Positions 24,463 through 31,482 of a stretch of 64,000 bases of DNA are shown piece after piece (within the stretch, counting starts at the first letter, position 1; each line of letters begins with the position of its first letter). The position numbers were made by a program, and so were the translations under genes. The notes beneath the pieces were generated by a model. That model had not been told where the DNA came from. It worked only from the letters and a program-made list of their open reading frames with translations, and ran no database searches. The stretch is from Gemmatimonadota bacterium (GTDB lineage Bacteria > Gemmatimonadota > Gemmatimonadetes > Gemmatimonadales > GWC2-71-9): the NCBI GenBank assembly GCA_016713785.1, contig JADJOM010000003.1:1135501-1199500 (forward strand), read 5' to 3'.

Positions 24463-25298
24463 GGCAGCGACGTCACAATCCGGTACGCCTCGTTGCGGGG
24501 AATGCCCAACTCCTGGACCAGGTGGTGCACGGTGTCCTTGCGGGAGAGCCCCGTCGCCAGCAGGCGGGCGGCATGCTCGCCGGCGTCGGCGAGGTCTTCC
24601 GCGGGAGACGCGCCTTCCGGCCGCCCGGCCACAACGACCGTGATCTCGCCACGCGGCTCCGTGGCCTCGTAGTACGCGGCAAGCTCGGCCACGGTTCCGG
24701 CCCGGAACTCCTCAAACAGCTTGGTGAGCTCGCGGGCGACCACCGCCTGGCGGTCGGCGCCCGCCACCCTGGAGAGATCCGCGAGCAGCTCGGCGAGTCG
24801 CGGCGGGGCCTCGTAGAAGACCACGGTCCACGGACAGGTTGCCGCCTGCTGCAGCAGGCGCTCGCGGTCCTTGCCCTTGCGCGGGATGAACCCCAGGAAC
24901 AGGTACCGGTCAGCGGAGAGGCCCGACGCCGACAGCGCGGTGGTCACGGCACTCGGCCCGGGGATCGGCACCACCCGGACCCCCGCCGCGCGGACCGCCT
25001 CCACCAGCGATTCGCCCGGATCGGACACGCCGGGGGTGCCGGCATCGGTCACCAGTGCCACGTCCCGCCCATCGGCCAGGATCTCGAGCAGGGACTCGCG
25101 CCGTCGCTCCGGGGAGTGGGCGTGGAAGCTGAGTACCTTGGGATGGGCGTCGAGGTGGCTGAGCAGCCCCCGGATCCGCCGGGTATCCTCCGCCGCCACC
25201 ACCGGCACGGTCCGCAGCGTGGCTTCGGCGCGGTGGCTCAGGTCGCCGAGGTTGCCGAGCGGCGTGGCGACGACATAGAGGGTGGCGGGCTCGGGCAT
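24459..25298 (-). CDS. rsmI: 16S rRNA (cytidine1402-2'-O)-methyltransferase RsmI
   Basis: A 279-residue tetrapyrrole-methylase-fold enzyme that adds the 2'-O-methyl group to C1402 of 16S rRNA using SAM. Family blocks are present: LYVVATPLGNLGDLSHRA at the N-terminus, AAEDTRRIRGLLSH, ALVTDAGTPGVSDPGE, VPIPGPSAVTTALSASGL, FLGFIPRKGKDRERLL, FYEAPPRL, and the C-terminal helical tail SRKDTVHHLVQELGIPRNEAYRIV. Length is normal. It is the first gene of a coupled minus-strand string, and a TAGATT element ends only five bases before its ATG. Confidence 0.96.
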   Translation of the reverse strand: MPEPATLYVVATPLGNLGDLSHRAEATLRTVPVVAAEDTRRIRGLLSHLDAHPKVLSFHAHSPERRRESLLEILADGRDVALVTDAGTPGVSDPGESLVEAVRAAGVRVVPIPGPSAVTTALSASGLSADRYLFLGFIPRKGKDRERLLQQAATCPWTVVFYEAPPRLAELLADLSRVAGADRQAVVARELTKLFEEFRAGTVAELAAYYEATEPRGEITVVVAGRPEGASPAEDLADAGEHAARLLATGLSRKDTVHHLVQELGIPRNEAYRIVTSLP

Positions 25299-25303
25299 GC
25301 CGG

Positions 25304-25309
25304 AATCTA
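25304..25309 (-). promoter_or_regulatory. Candidate -10 element of the rsmI unit
   Basis: On the minus strand TAGATT (25309 to 25304) is followed by CCGGC and then the ATG at 25298. No convincing -35 lies 16-18 bases upstream. If functional, the transcript would begin at the start codon. The same TAGATT/TAGAAT-n-CCGGC layout appears before the BAX-inhibitor gene and tRNA-Ser(GCU). Confidence 0.45.
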
Positions 25310-25409
25310 GGGGCTTGGGGGAGGAACGGGGGACCGGAAAACCGCGCGGGGGAAGCAGCGCCCGTGGCGCCCTTCCCCCGTCAGTCGTTCCGGCGCGCCC
25401 GACGGGCGG

Positions 25410-25748
25410 TCAGCCGAGGTGCTGCTCGATCTTGCCCTGCAGGATGGTCTTGATCCGGGGATCGGCGCCCACCACGGTATCCACGTGCTTCCCGTCCTTG
25501 AAGAACATGATCGTCGGGATCGAGCGGACGTTGAACTTCACCGCCGTCTCCTGGTTGGCGTCGGTGTCGAGCTTGGCCACCTTGAGCTTGCCCACGTACT
25601 GCTCGGCGAGCTGGTCCACCACCGGCGCGATGGCCTGGCAGGGGCCGCACCACACGGCCCAGAAGTCCACCAGCGCGAGTCCCTGCATCTGCTGGATCTC
25701 GGTGGCGAAGTTGGCGTCGGTCACGTTCACGATGTTCGCGCTGGCCAT
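25410..25748 (-). CDS. trxA: Thioredoxin
   Basis: A 112-residue cytoplasmic dithiol reductase. The active site FWAVWCGPC places the redox Cys at 34 and 37. The family strings VDFW, KLDTDAN, VRSIPT (cis-Pro) and MFFKDG are present, and length is normal for TrxA. Start is ATG with an AAAGGA ribosome site 9-14 bases upstream. It stands alone on the minus strand, 111 bases upstream of rsmI, with a divergent mce gene on the other side. The 111-base gap downstream holds an inverted GC-rich stretch but no clear terminator. Confidence 0.96.
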   Translation of the reverse strand: MASANIVNVTDANFATEIQQMQGLALVDFWAVWCGPCQAIAPVVDQLAEQYVGKLKVAKLDTDANQETAVKFNVRSIPTIMFFKDGKHVDTVVGADPRIKTILQGKIEQHLG

Positions 25749-25859
25749 GCGTTCCCGGTCCTTTCACGTTACTTTGCCGGCGACAGCCCGGCGCCGTCGC
25801 CCTCGACACATCACGGCGCGGTGCGCCGTCCTTCCGGCCCCTATCGCCGCCTGGTGCCC

Positions 25860-26255
25860 ATGCCATCCGCTCCCCGCATCGCCCATCTCGGGGTGGCCGT
25901 CGAGAGTATCGAGGCCGCCCTCGCGTTCTACCGCGACGTCCTGGGCCTGACCCCCGGTCCCCCGGAGGAGGCCGATGGCGCCCGGATCGTCTCCCTGCCC
26001 TTCGGCGATTCCGCCGTGGAGCTGCTCGAGCCCCGCGCCCCCGACAGCCCGATCGCGAAGTTCCTGGCCAGGCGCGGGCCGGGGATTCACCACGTCTGCT
26101 ACCGCGTCCCCGACCTCGAGGCCGCCCTGGCCGCCTGTCGCGCCGCCGGCTACCGGCTGGTGGACGAGGTGCCCCGCACGGGCGCCGGCGGGCATCGCAT
26201 CGCGTTCGTCCACCCCAAGGCCACGGCCGGCATCCTGATCGAACTGACCGAGTAG
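25860..26255 (+). CDS. mce: Methylmalonyl-CoA epimerase
   Basis: A 131-residue vicinal-oxygen-chelate (glyoxalase-fold) protein. It carries RIAHLGVAVESIEAALAFYRDVLGL, a central DSAVELLEP, RRGPGIHHVCYRVPDLEAALA and GHRIAFVHPKATAGILIEL. The metal ligands expected in this family (His in IAHLGVAV, His in GIHHVCY, Glu in LIELTE) are all visible. The enzyme interconverts (R)- and (S)-methylmalonyl-CoA in propionate metabolism. ATG 25860 gives the conserved start; the frame is open farther upstream but overlaps trxA on the other strand. A TACTTT-GCCGGC element at 25770-25781 could be its -10. The mutase genes are not in the window. Confidence 0.92.
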   Translation: MPSAPRIAHLGVAVESIEAALAFYRDVLGLTPGPPEEADGARIVSLPFGDSAVELLEPRAPDSPIAKFLARRGPGIHHVCYRVPDLEAALAACRAAGYRLVDEVPRTGAGGHRIAFVHPKATAGILIELTE

Positions 26256-26259
26256 CGCC

Positions 26260-26739
26260 TCAGGGCGAGGCCTGCGCCGGCGTGCAGGCGCGTCCCGGGC
26301 TGCCCACCTGGTTCAGGTCGATCGCCACCACGATCCAGCCATGCTTCCCCGCCGGGAGGACCGTGAACGGCACCTGCTTGGTGCACTGCTTGCCGTCCGA
26401 GTCGGTCCGCTCGAACTCCACCAGCACCGCGCGCCGGTCGTTCTGCGTGGGGACCATGTCGGTCCGGACCAGGCGGAAGGGCGAGCGGCGAAGGAACGCC
26501 TGCGCGACGACCAGGCGGTCCCGGTAGTCGGCCGGCTGCCCCGTAATCGCCGCGGGGCCCTTGGAAGTTCCCCAGAACCGGGCCATCCGGGTGATATTGC
26601 TGTCGGCCACGGCCTGCATGAAGTTCCGCACCGCGGCTTCTGGAACAGTGGCGGACTCATCCGGCGCCGCCCCGGTGGCGGCACCGCCGCCACACCCGAG
26701 CACCACGCACAGCAGACCCAGCATCAGTCGTCGGGACAC
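26260..26739 (-). CDS. Small lipoprotein of unknown function
   Basis: A 159-residue lipoprotein. The start is taken as GTG 26739 because GGAGGA lies just upstream; GTG 26751 and ATG 26724 are alternatives. MSRRLMLGLLCVVLGC ends in lipobox VLGC (Cys16), followed by a Gly/Ala/Ser linker. The mature domain (EAAVRNFMQAVADSNITRMARFWG...) has the helix-then-sheet pattern of small periplasmic ligand-binding or NTF2-like proteins. It also contains VLVEFERTDSDGKQCTKQVPFTVLPAGKHGWIV. No known family is recognised. It converges with mce, four bases away, and diverges from pdxJ. Confidence 0.7.
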   Translation of the reverse strand: MSRRLMLGLLCVVLGCGGGAATGAAPDESATVPEAAVRNFMQAVADSNITRMARFWGTSKGPAAITGQPADYRDRLVVAQAFLRRSPFRLVRTDMVPTQNDRRAVLVEFERTDSDGKQCTKQVPFTVLPAGKHGWIVVAIDLNQVGSPGRACTPAQASP

Positions 26740-26800
26740 GCCGTCCTCCACGGAGCGGGATGCGAAGTGCGCAACATAAACGCGGCCTCTGGAGCGGGCA

Positions 26801-27533
26801 ATGACGCGCATGCGGCTGTACGTCAACATTGATCACGTGGCCACCGTGCGGCAGGCACGCCGCACGGACGAACCCGATCCGGTGGAGGCCGCGCTGCTCG
26901 CGGAGGCCAACGGCGCCGACGGCATCACGGCGCACCTGCGCGAGGACCGGCGGCACATCCAGGACCACGACATCGAGCGGCTCGCCGCCACCGTGCGCAC
27001 GCTGCTCAACCTCGAGCTCGCCCTGAGCGAGGAGATCGTGGCGCTGGCCTGCCGCCTCCGCCCCTTCCAGGCCACCCTGGTGCCGGAGCGGCGCGAGGAG
27101 GTCACCACCGAGGGCGGGCTCAACCTCGCCGCCGATCCGGAGCGCCTCGCCGCCGTGATCGCGCGGCTGGGCGCCGTGGGCGTCCGGGTGAGCCTGTTCA
27201 TCGACCCTACGCTGGAGAGCGTGGAACGGGCCCGCGCCCTCGGCGTCCCCGCCGTCGAGCTGCACACCGGACGCTATGCGCACCACTGGCAGGAGGGCGG
27301 TGCGGCCCTCGCCGGAGCTTGCCGCGGCGACCCGCCGCGGCCGGGAGCTGGGCCTGGCGGTCCACGCCGGCCACGGGCTCACATATAGGAATGTGACGCC
27401 CGTCGCCGCGCTGCCCGAGCTCGAAGAGCTGAATATCGGGCACAGCATCGTGAGCCGGGCCATGGCCACCGGGATCGGGGCGGCCACCCTGGAGATGCGC
27501 CGGCTGATCGACGCGGCCCGGGCCACGATTTGA
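26801..27533 (+). pseudogene. pdxJ: pdxJ (pyridoxine 5'-phosphate synthase) interrupted by a frameshift
   Basis: Two overlapping open frames together make one complete PdxJ. The first (from ATG 26801, or ATG 26810) reads MRLYVNIDHVATVRQAR, GADGITAHLREDRRHIQD, LNLELALSEEI, then VELHTGRYAHHW; it leaves the family pattern after ~27300 and stops at 27388. The +1 frame then continues with ELAAATRRGRELGLAVHAGHGLTYRNV and ELNIGHSIVSRAMATG to the stop at 27533. Joining needs a +1 shift between about 27290 and 27315, consistent with one extra base. PdxJ makes pyridoxine phosphate from 3-amino-1-hydroxyacetone phosphate and DXP. All catalytic blocks survive on both sides, so this is either a very recent inactivation or a sequence/assembly error. 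No typical slippery site is obvious. Confidence 0.88.
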
Positions 27534-27558
27534 CCCGGCCCCCGTCCTCTCCTACACT
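27530..27558 (+). promoter_or_regulatory. Sigma-70 type promoter of the Hpt-like gene
   Basis: TTGACC (27530-27535), exact 17-base spacer, TACACT (27553-27558). The -35 overlaps the pdxJ stop codon. The ATG of the next gene is at 27568, so the leader would be only a few bases long. Confidence 0.65.
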
Positions 27559-27567
27559 AAAGGCCAC

Positions 27568-29382
27568 ATGAATCAGCCGCTCGGACTGGACGACTTCTTC
27601 GTACTCGAGGCCGGGGAGTACCTCGGGCGCCTCGGCACGCTCGCGGCCAGCGCGGCCCCACCGAGCGGCGAGGAACTCGTCCGCTTCACCCGCGCCCTGC
27701 GCGGCAGTGCGCTCATGGCCAACCAGCCGGCGATCGCGCGGGCGGCCAACGCGCTCGAACACCTGCTCCGGGGCTATCGGGACGGCCGGCTGGAGTGGAC
27801 CGCCGAGCTGCCCGCCCGCACCCGCGAGGCGGTGGACGTGCTCCGCACCCTGGTGGAGCGGGTCCGTACCTGGACCCCGGACGATGCCGCCCGGGCCGAG
27901 CGCCTGGCGCTCGAGCTCGAGCAGGTCTCGGGGGGCGGCAGCGCCCGCCCCGCCCCACCGCCGGGCGCCCAGTCCGACGCCGGGGTGCGGGCCTTCCTGG
28001 CGCGCGAGTCCGCGGCGCTCGGCAGCGCGCTCGACCAGACCGCCAGGAGCCTCGCGACCGGAACGACCTCGGAGGAGGTGCTGGCCGCGCTGGTGCGGCG
28101 GCTGCTTCCCCTCCGGGGGCTGGCCGCGCTGACGGACTTCCCGCCGCTGCCGGACCTGCTCGACGGCATCGAGCGCACCGCGGTGAGCCTGAGCCGGCTC
28201 GAGCTCCCGCCCCACGCCGGCGCCGAACGCCTGGCGGCGGCCGCCGACGCGCTGGTGCGCGCGGCGCGCGAGATCGCCGACCGCGGGCGGCCTGACCCGC
28301 ACGGTCAGGAGTTCCAGCGCTTCGCCGGCCTGCTGCTGCACCCCACCGCCGATGCGGACAGCGCCCCGGTCGTCGACATCGAATCGCTCTACTTTGCCGG
28401 GGAGGATGGTCTGGTGAAGCGCGGGCTGGCGCCGCGGCCGGAACCCCGCCAGCCGCTGGCCGCCGCCGCGGTGGTGAGCCGCGGCGAGCACCTCGTGCAG
28501 GCCGCCGACGAGCTGGCCGAGGCGTCGTCGACCGCCCAGCGAGACCTGCGCCTCCACGTGCTGCTCCAGGACCTCCGCACCCTCGCGGCCGGCCTGCCGT
28601 CCGTGCTCGACGTGAGCGTGGAGGCGTTCGCGGCGGCCGCCCGCTCCGCGATCCTCCGTGGCGCCGCCGCGTCCGAGGCGCTGCGCTTCGCCGACTGTAT
28701 CCGGGATGCCGGCACGCGGCTCCGGGGGTACACCGAGATCACCCAGCCGGCCACGCTCGCCGCGGGCTTCGAACCGCTGGTGACTCGCCTCGAGCGGCTG
28801 GGCAGCGCTGTGGCCCCGCCGCCGGCCATCGCGGCCGTGGAGCGGGAGTCCCTCGCGATCCCGCATGCGGTCGCGCCACCCGAGGTCCCGGCGGAGCCGG
28901 CGGTGGTGCCCATCGAGTCCCTCGCGCCCGACCCCGAGCCGGCGCCGGAGCCGGTCGATCCGTACGCGCACCTGCCGATCGTGCCGATCGAGTCGCTGGC
29001 ACCGGACGAGGAGCCGGTGGCCGTGGCGGCGCCGCTCGTGGCGCCCCCCCCCGTCCTCGCCGCGGCGCCGGTGCCGCTCCCGGGCGACGACGGCTGGGAC
29101 ATCGCCGCCAGCTTTGCCCGATACGAGTCCCTGGTGGCCGGCGTCTCCGCCGCGCCGGTCGTCACGCCGGCCCTCGCGGCGGCGGGCGCCTCCGCCGTCA
29201 CCCCGGCCGACACCGTGGTGGAGATCGGCGAGCTGCTGTACCACGGCCGCGCCGCGCTCGAGCGGGCCGAGGAGCTCCGCCGCGAGCTGCGCGCCCTGAA
29301 TGCCCGTGCCCCCGCCCTCGCCACCCTCCAGCCCCTCGTGGATGAACTGCTCGACCTGGTCGAGCTTGCCATCGCAGACTGA
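27568..29382 (+). CDS. Large protein with a degenerate Hpt-like domain and repeated V-x-I-E-S-L motifs
   Basis: A 604-residue soluble, Ala/Leu/Glu-rich protein. Residues ~5-115 look like an Hpt four-helix domain: FTRALRGSALM (40-50) aligns with the phosphotransfer motif HxLKGSA, but the His is replaced by Arg42 and the Lys by Arg45, so it cannot be phosphorylated there. More helical segments follow at ~135-240 and ~285-420. A short motif recurs: VVDIESLYF (268-276), VVPIESLAP (446-454), IVPIESLAP (471-479) and VVEIGELLY (550-558), the middle ones in a Pro/Glu-rich linker. Such copies could be docking sites. CheA/FimV-type scaffolds have comparable layouts, but no kinase domain is present. It starts the plus-strand unit with the flippase-like gene and ispE. 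Function is unknown. Confidence 0.75.
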   Translation: MNQPLGLDDFFVLEAGEYLGRLGTLAASAAPPSGEELVRFTRALRGSALMANQPAIARAANALEHLLRGYRDGRLEWTAELPARTREAVDVLRTLVERVRTWTPDDAARAERLALELEQVSGGGSARPAPPPGAQSDAGVRAFLARESAALGSALDQTARSLATGTTSEEVLAALVRRLLPLRGLAALTDFPPLPDLLDGIERTAVSLSRLELPPHAGAERLAAAADALVRAAREIADRGRPDPHGQEFQRFAGLLLHPTADADSAPVVDIESLYFAGEDGLVKRGLAPRPEPRQPLAAAAVVSRGEHLVQAADELAEASSTAQRDLRLHVLLQDLRTLAAGLPSVLDVSVEAFAAAARSAILRGAAASEALRFADCIRDAGTRLRGYTEITQPATLAAGFEPLVTRLERLGSAVAPPPAIAAVERESLAIPHAVAPPEVPAEPAVVPIESLAPDPEPAPEPVDPYAHLPIVPIESLAPDEEPVAVAAPLVAPPPVLAAAPVPLPGDDGWDIAASFARYESLVAGVSAAPVVTPALAAAGASAVTPADTVVEIGELLYHGRAALERAEELRRELRALNARAPALATLQPLVDELLDLVELAIAD

Positions 29383-29386
29383 TCCC

Positions 29387-30406
29387 TTGACCGCACCCGC
29401 TCCCGCTCGTCGCACCCCGGTCTGGCAGATCCTGGCCGGGGTCGCCATCTCGGCCGTCCTGCTCTACGTCTCGCTGCGCGGCATCCACTTCGCCGAGGTC
29501 CTGGCGCACGTCCGCACCGCCCGGCTGGCGCCGATGCTGCTGGCCGTCGTGCTGGCCACCATCCCGTTCGTGGTGCGCATCTTCCGCTGGCGGATCCTGC
29601 TGCGGGGCGATGATGGCCGCACCCTGGGCATCGCGCCGCTGTGGCACGCGATCGCCATGGGCTTCATGGCCAACAACGTGCTCCCGCTCCGCATGGGCGA
29701 GGTGGTCCGGACCTTCGCAGCGAGCCAGCTCACCCAGACCCGCTTCACCTCGGTGCTGGCGTCGATCGCCGTGGAACGGCTGTTCGACGCCCTGACCGTG
29801 GTCACCCTCCTCGCGATCGGCCTGCTGACGGTGACGCTGCCGGAGAGCGCCGTGGCCGGGTTCGGCATCGGGCGGATCGTGACCGTGGCCGGCATCGCGG
29901 CCGTCGGAGGCCTGGTGGCCGGGGCCCTGGTGGTGGCCTTCCCGCTGGCAGCAGAGCGACTGGTGCGGCGCCTCGTGCCCGGGGAGAAGCTGGCGCACCG
30001 GCTGGTGGCCGTGATCGAGGGCGTCCGGCACGGCCTGTCGGTGCTCAGCTCACCGGGCCGCATCCTGGGCGCGGCGTTCTGGTCGCTCGGCGTGTGGGGG
30101 CTGTCCGCGCTCTCCTTCTACGTGATGTTCGCCGCCTTCGGCATCGAGGTGGACTTCTCGGGCGCGCTGCTGATGCAGGGACTGATCATGTTCGGGATCG
30201 CGCTGCCCTCGACGCCGGGCTACGTGGGCGCGTTCGAGCTGCCGATCATCGCGGTGCTGGCGTTGTACGGCGTGGACAAGAGCCTGGCGGCCGCCTACGC
30301 CCTGACCTATCACGTGCTGACCTTCCTGCCCATCACGCTGCTCGGCGCCTGGTCGGTGGCGCGCACCAACCTCGGACTGGCCGCGCTCCGCCGCCCCCCG
30401 GCATGA
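29387..30406 (+). CDS. UPF0104/lysylphosphatidylglycerol synthase-type flippase-like membrane protein
   Basis: About 339 residues with roughly eight membrane segments. It matches the integral-membrane (flippase) half of MprF-like proteins: FRWRILLRG, MGFMANNVLPLRMGEVVR, SVLASIAVERLFDALTVV, and GIALPSTPGYVGAFELP near the C-terminal end. The soluble aminoacyltransferase half is absent, as in most UPF0104 proteins, which are thought to move lipids or lipid-linked sugars. The start is taken as TTG 29387, five bases after the previous stop, because no ATG or GTG precedes the first helix in frame. The stop overlaps the ispE start by 4 bases. Substrate is unknown. Confidence 0.85.
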   Translation: MTAPAPARRTPVWQILAGVAISAVLLYVSLRGIHFAEVLAHVRTARLAPMLLAVVLATIPFVVRIFRWRILLRGDDGRTLGIAPLWHAIAMGFMANNVLPLRMGEVVRTFAASQLTQTRFTSVLASIAVERLFDALTVVTLLAIGLLTVTLPESAVAGFGIGRIVTVAGIAAVGGLVAGALVVAFPLAAERLVRRLVPGEKLAHRLVAVIEGVRHGLSVLSSPGRILGAAFWSLGVWGLSALSFYVMFAAFGIEVDFSGALLMQGLIMFGIALPSTPGYVGAFELPIIAVLALYGVDKSLAAAYALTYHVLTFLPITLLGAWSVARTNLGLAALRRPPA

Positions 30407-31293
30407 CCACCTCGGTGACCCTGGCGGCGCACGCCAAGGTGAACCTCTTCCTCCGGGTGCTGGCCCGCGAGGACTCCGGGTACCACGGCCTCGAGACGCT
30501 GTTCTGCCTGGTGTCGCTGGCGGACCGGCTGCATGCGGAGCGCCGCGACGGGCACGCGATCACTCTGGACGTGCAGGGCGCGGAGTGCGGGCCGCCGGAG
30601 CAGAACCTGGCGGTGCGCGCGGCCGACCTGGTGCTGGCCGCCACCGGACGGCGGTTCGGGGTGCACCTGACCCTCGAGAAGGCGATCCCGGTCCAGGGCG
30701 GCCTGGGCGGGGGCTCGAGCGACGCCGCGGCGGCCCTGCTTGCCGTCAATGCGCTCGCCGCGCACGCCGTCCCGCGGCATGAGTTGCTGCAGTTCGCCGC
30801 CCGGCTGGGCAGCGATGTTCCCTTCTTTGTGGCCGGTGGGCCGCTCGCCCTGGCCTGGGGCCACGGCGAGCGGATGCTGCGGCTGCCACCCCTCCCCAGC
30901 GCGCCGGCGCTGCTGCTGCAGCCGCCGGTGGGGGTGAGCACCCCCGACGCCTTTCGGCAGGTGGATGCCGCCCGCCACGGCGCGGGGGCGCGGGGCGCCG
31001 TGGCGCTCGACCTTGAGGCCCTGCAGGGCTGGGGCAGCATCGGCCGGCTGGCGGGCAATGACTTCGAGTTTGCGCTGTTCGGGCGCGTCCCGGAGCTCCG
31101 GCAGGCCTTCGAGGCGCTCGCCGGCACGCATCCCCTGCTGTGCCGCATGAGCGGGTCCGGGTCCACCCTGTTCGCCGTCTACCGCACCGCCCAGGACCGG
31201 GACGAGGCCCGGCAGCAGCTCCCGCCCCGGTTGGGCCGCGTCATCCCGGTGGAGACACTGGCCGGCCTCCCCGCCCCCCCGGACACCGCCTAG
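30403..31293 (+). CDS. ispE: 4-diphosphocytidyl-2-C-methyl-D-erythritol kinase
   Basis: A 296-residue GHMP kinase that phosphorylates CDP-ME in the MEP isoprenoid pathway. AHAKVNLFLRVLARE (9-23) contains the substrate-site Lys12. The ATP loop PVQGGLGGGSSDAAAALLAV lies at ~96-115, GSDVPFFVAGG carries the catalytic Asp, and CRMSGSGSTLFAVY is the C-terminal motif III. The length is normal. ATG overlaps the upstream stop (ATGA). IspE is often found near prs, rplY and pth in bacteria, and here those three follow after tRNA-Gln. Confidence 0.96.
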   Translation: MTTSVTLAAHAKVNLFLRVLAREDSGYHGLETLFCLVSLADRLHAERRDGHAITLDVQGAECGPPEQNLAVRAADLVLAATGRRFGVHLTLEKAIPVQGGLGGGSSDAAAALLAVNALAAHAVPRHELLQFAARLGSDVPFFVAGGPLALAWGHGERMLRLPPLPSAPALLLQPPVGVSTPDAFRQVDAARHGAGARGAVALDLEALQGWGSIGRLAGNDFEFALFGRVPELRQAFEALAGTHPLLCRMSGSGSTLFAVYRTAQDRDEARQQLPPRLGRVIPVETLAGLPAPPDTA

Positions 31294-31357
31294 GTCCTGA
31301 CCCGGCTTGGGCTTCGCGGTGGCCGGGGACCGGCGCTGGCGCTACTTTTCGGGGCGC

Positions 31358-31428
31358 TGGCCCCTCGTCCAACGGCAGGACAGCGGACTTTGGATCCGCG
31401 AATGGTGGTTCGAATCCACCGGGGCCAA
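31358..31428 (+). tRNA. tRNA-Gln (anticodon TTG)
   Basis: A compact 71-base tRNA. TGGCCCC (31358-31364) pairs with GGGGCCA (31421-31427), discriminator A31428. Anticodon arm GCGGA-CTTTGGA-TCCGC places TTG at 31390-31392. T-arm GGTGG-TTCGAAT-CCACC is intact, and no CCA is encoded. A TACTTT -10-like element lies at 31343-31348. It reads CAA/CAG codons. Confidence 0.97.
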
Positions 31429-31438
31429 TCCCTGCCAG

Positions 31439-31468
31439 TTGACCTAAGCCCAACCCCCCAGCTATTTT
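31439..31468 (+). promoter_or_regulatory. Sigma-70 type promoter of prs
   Basis: TTGACC (31439-31444), 18-base spacer, TATTTT (31463-31468), directly behind the tRNA-Gln gene. Transcription would start near 31475, leaving a leader of under ten bases before the ATG at 31483. Confidence 0.6.
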
Positions 31469-31482
31469 GGGCGGCTCGGGCC

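Noticed and set aside
27276..27533. The C-terminal pdxJ frame as an independent small gene
   Set aside because: Its sequence is exactly the missing end of PdxJ and has no ribosome site of its own.
31390..31482. A longer prs start inside tRNA-Gln
   Set aside because: It would overlap the tRNA; the conserved N-terminus and a promoter both support ATG 31483.
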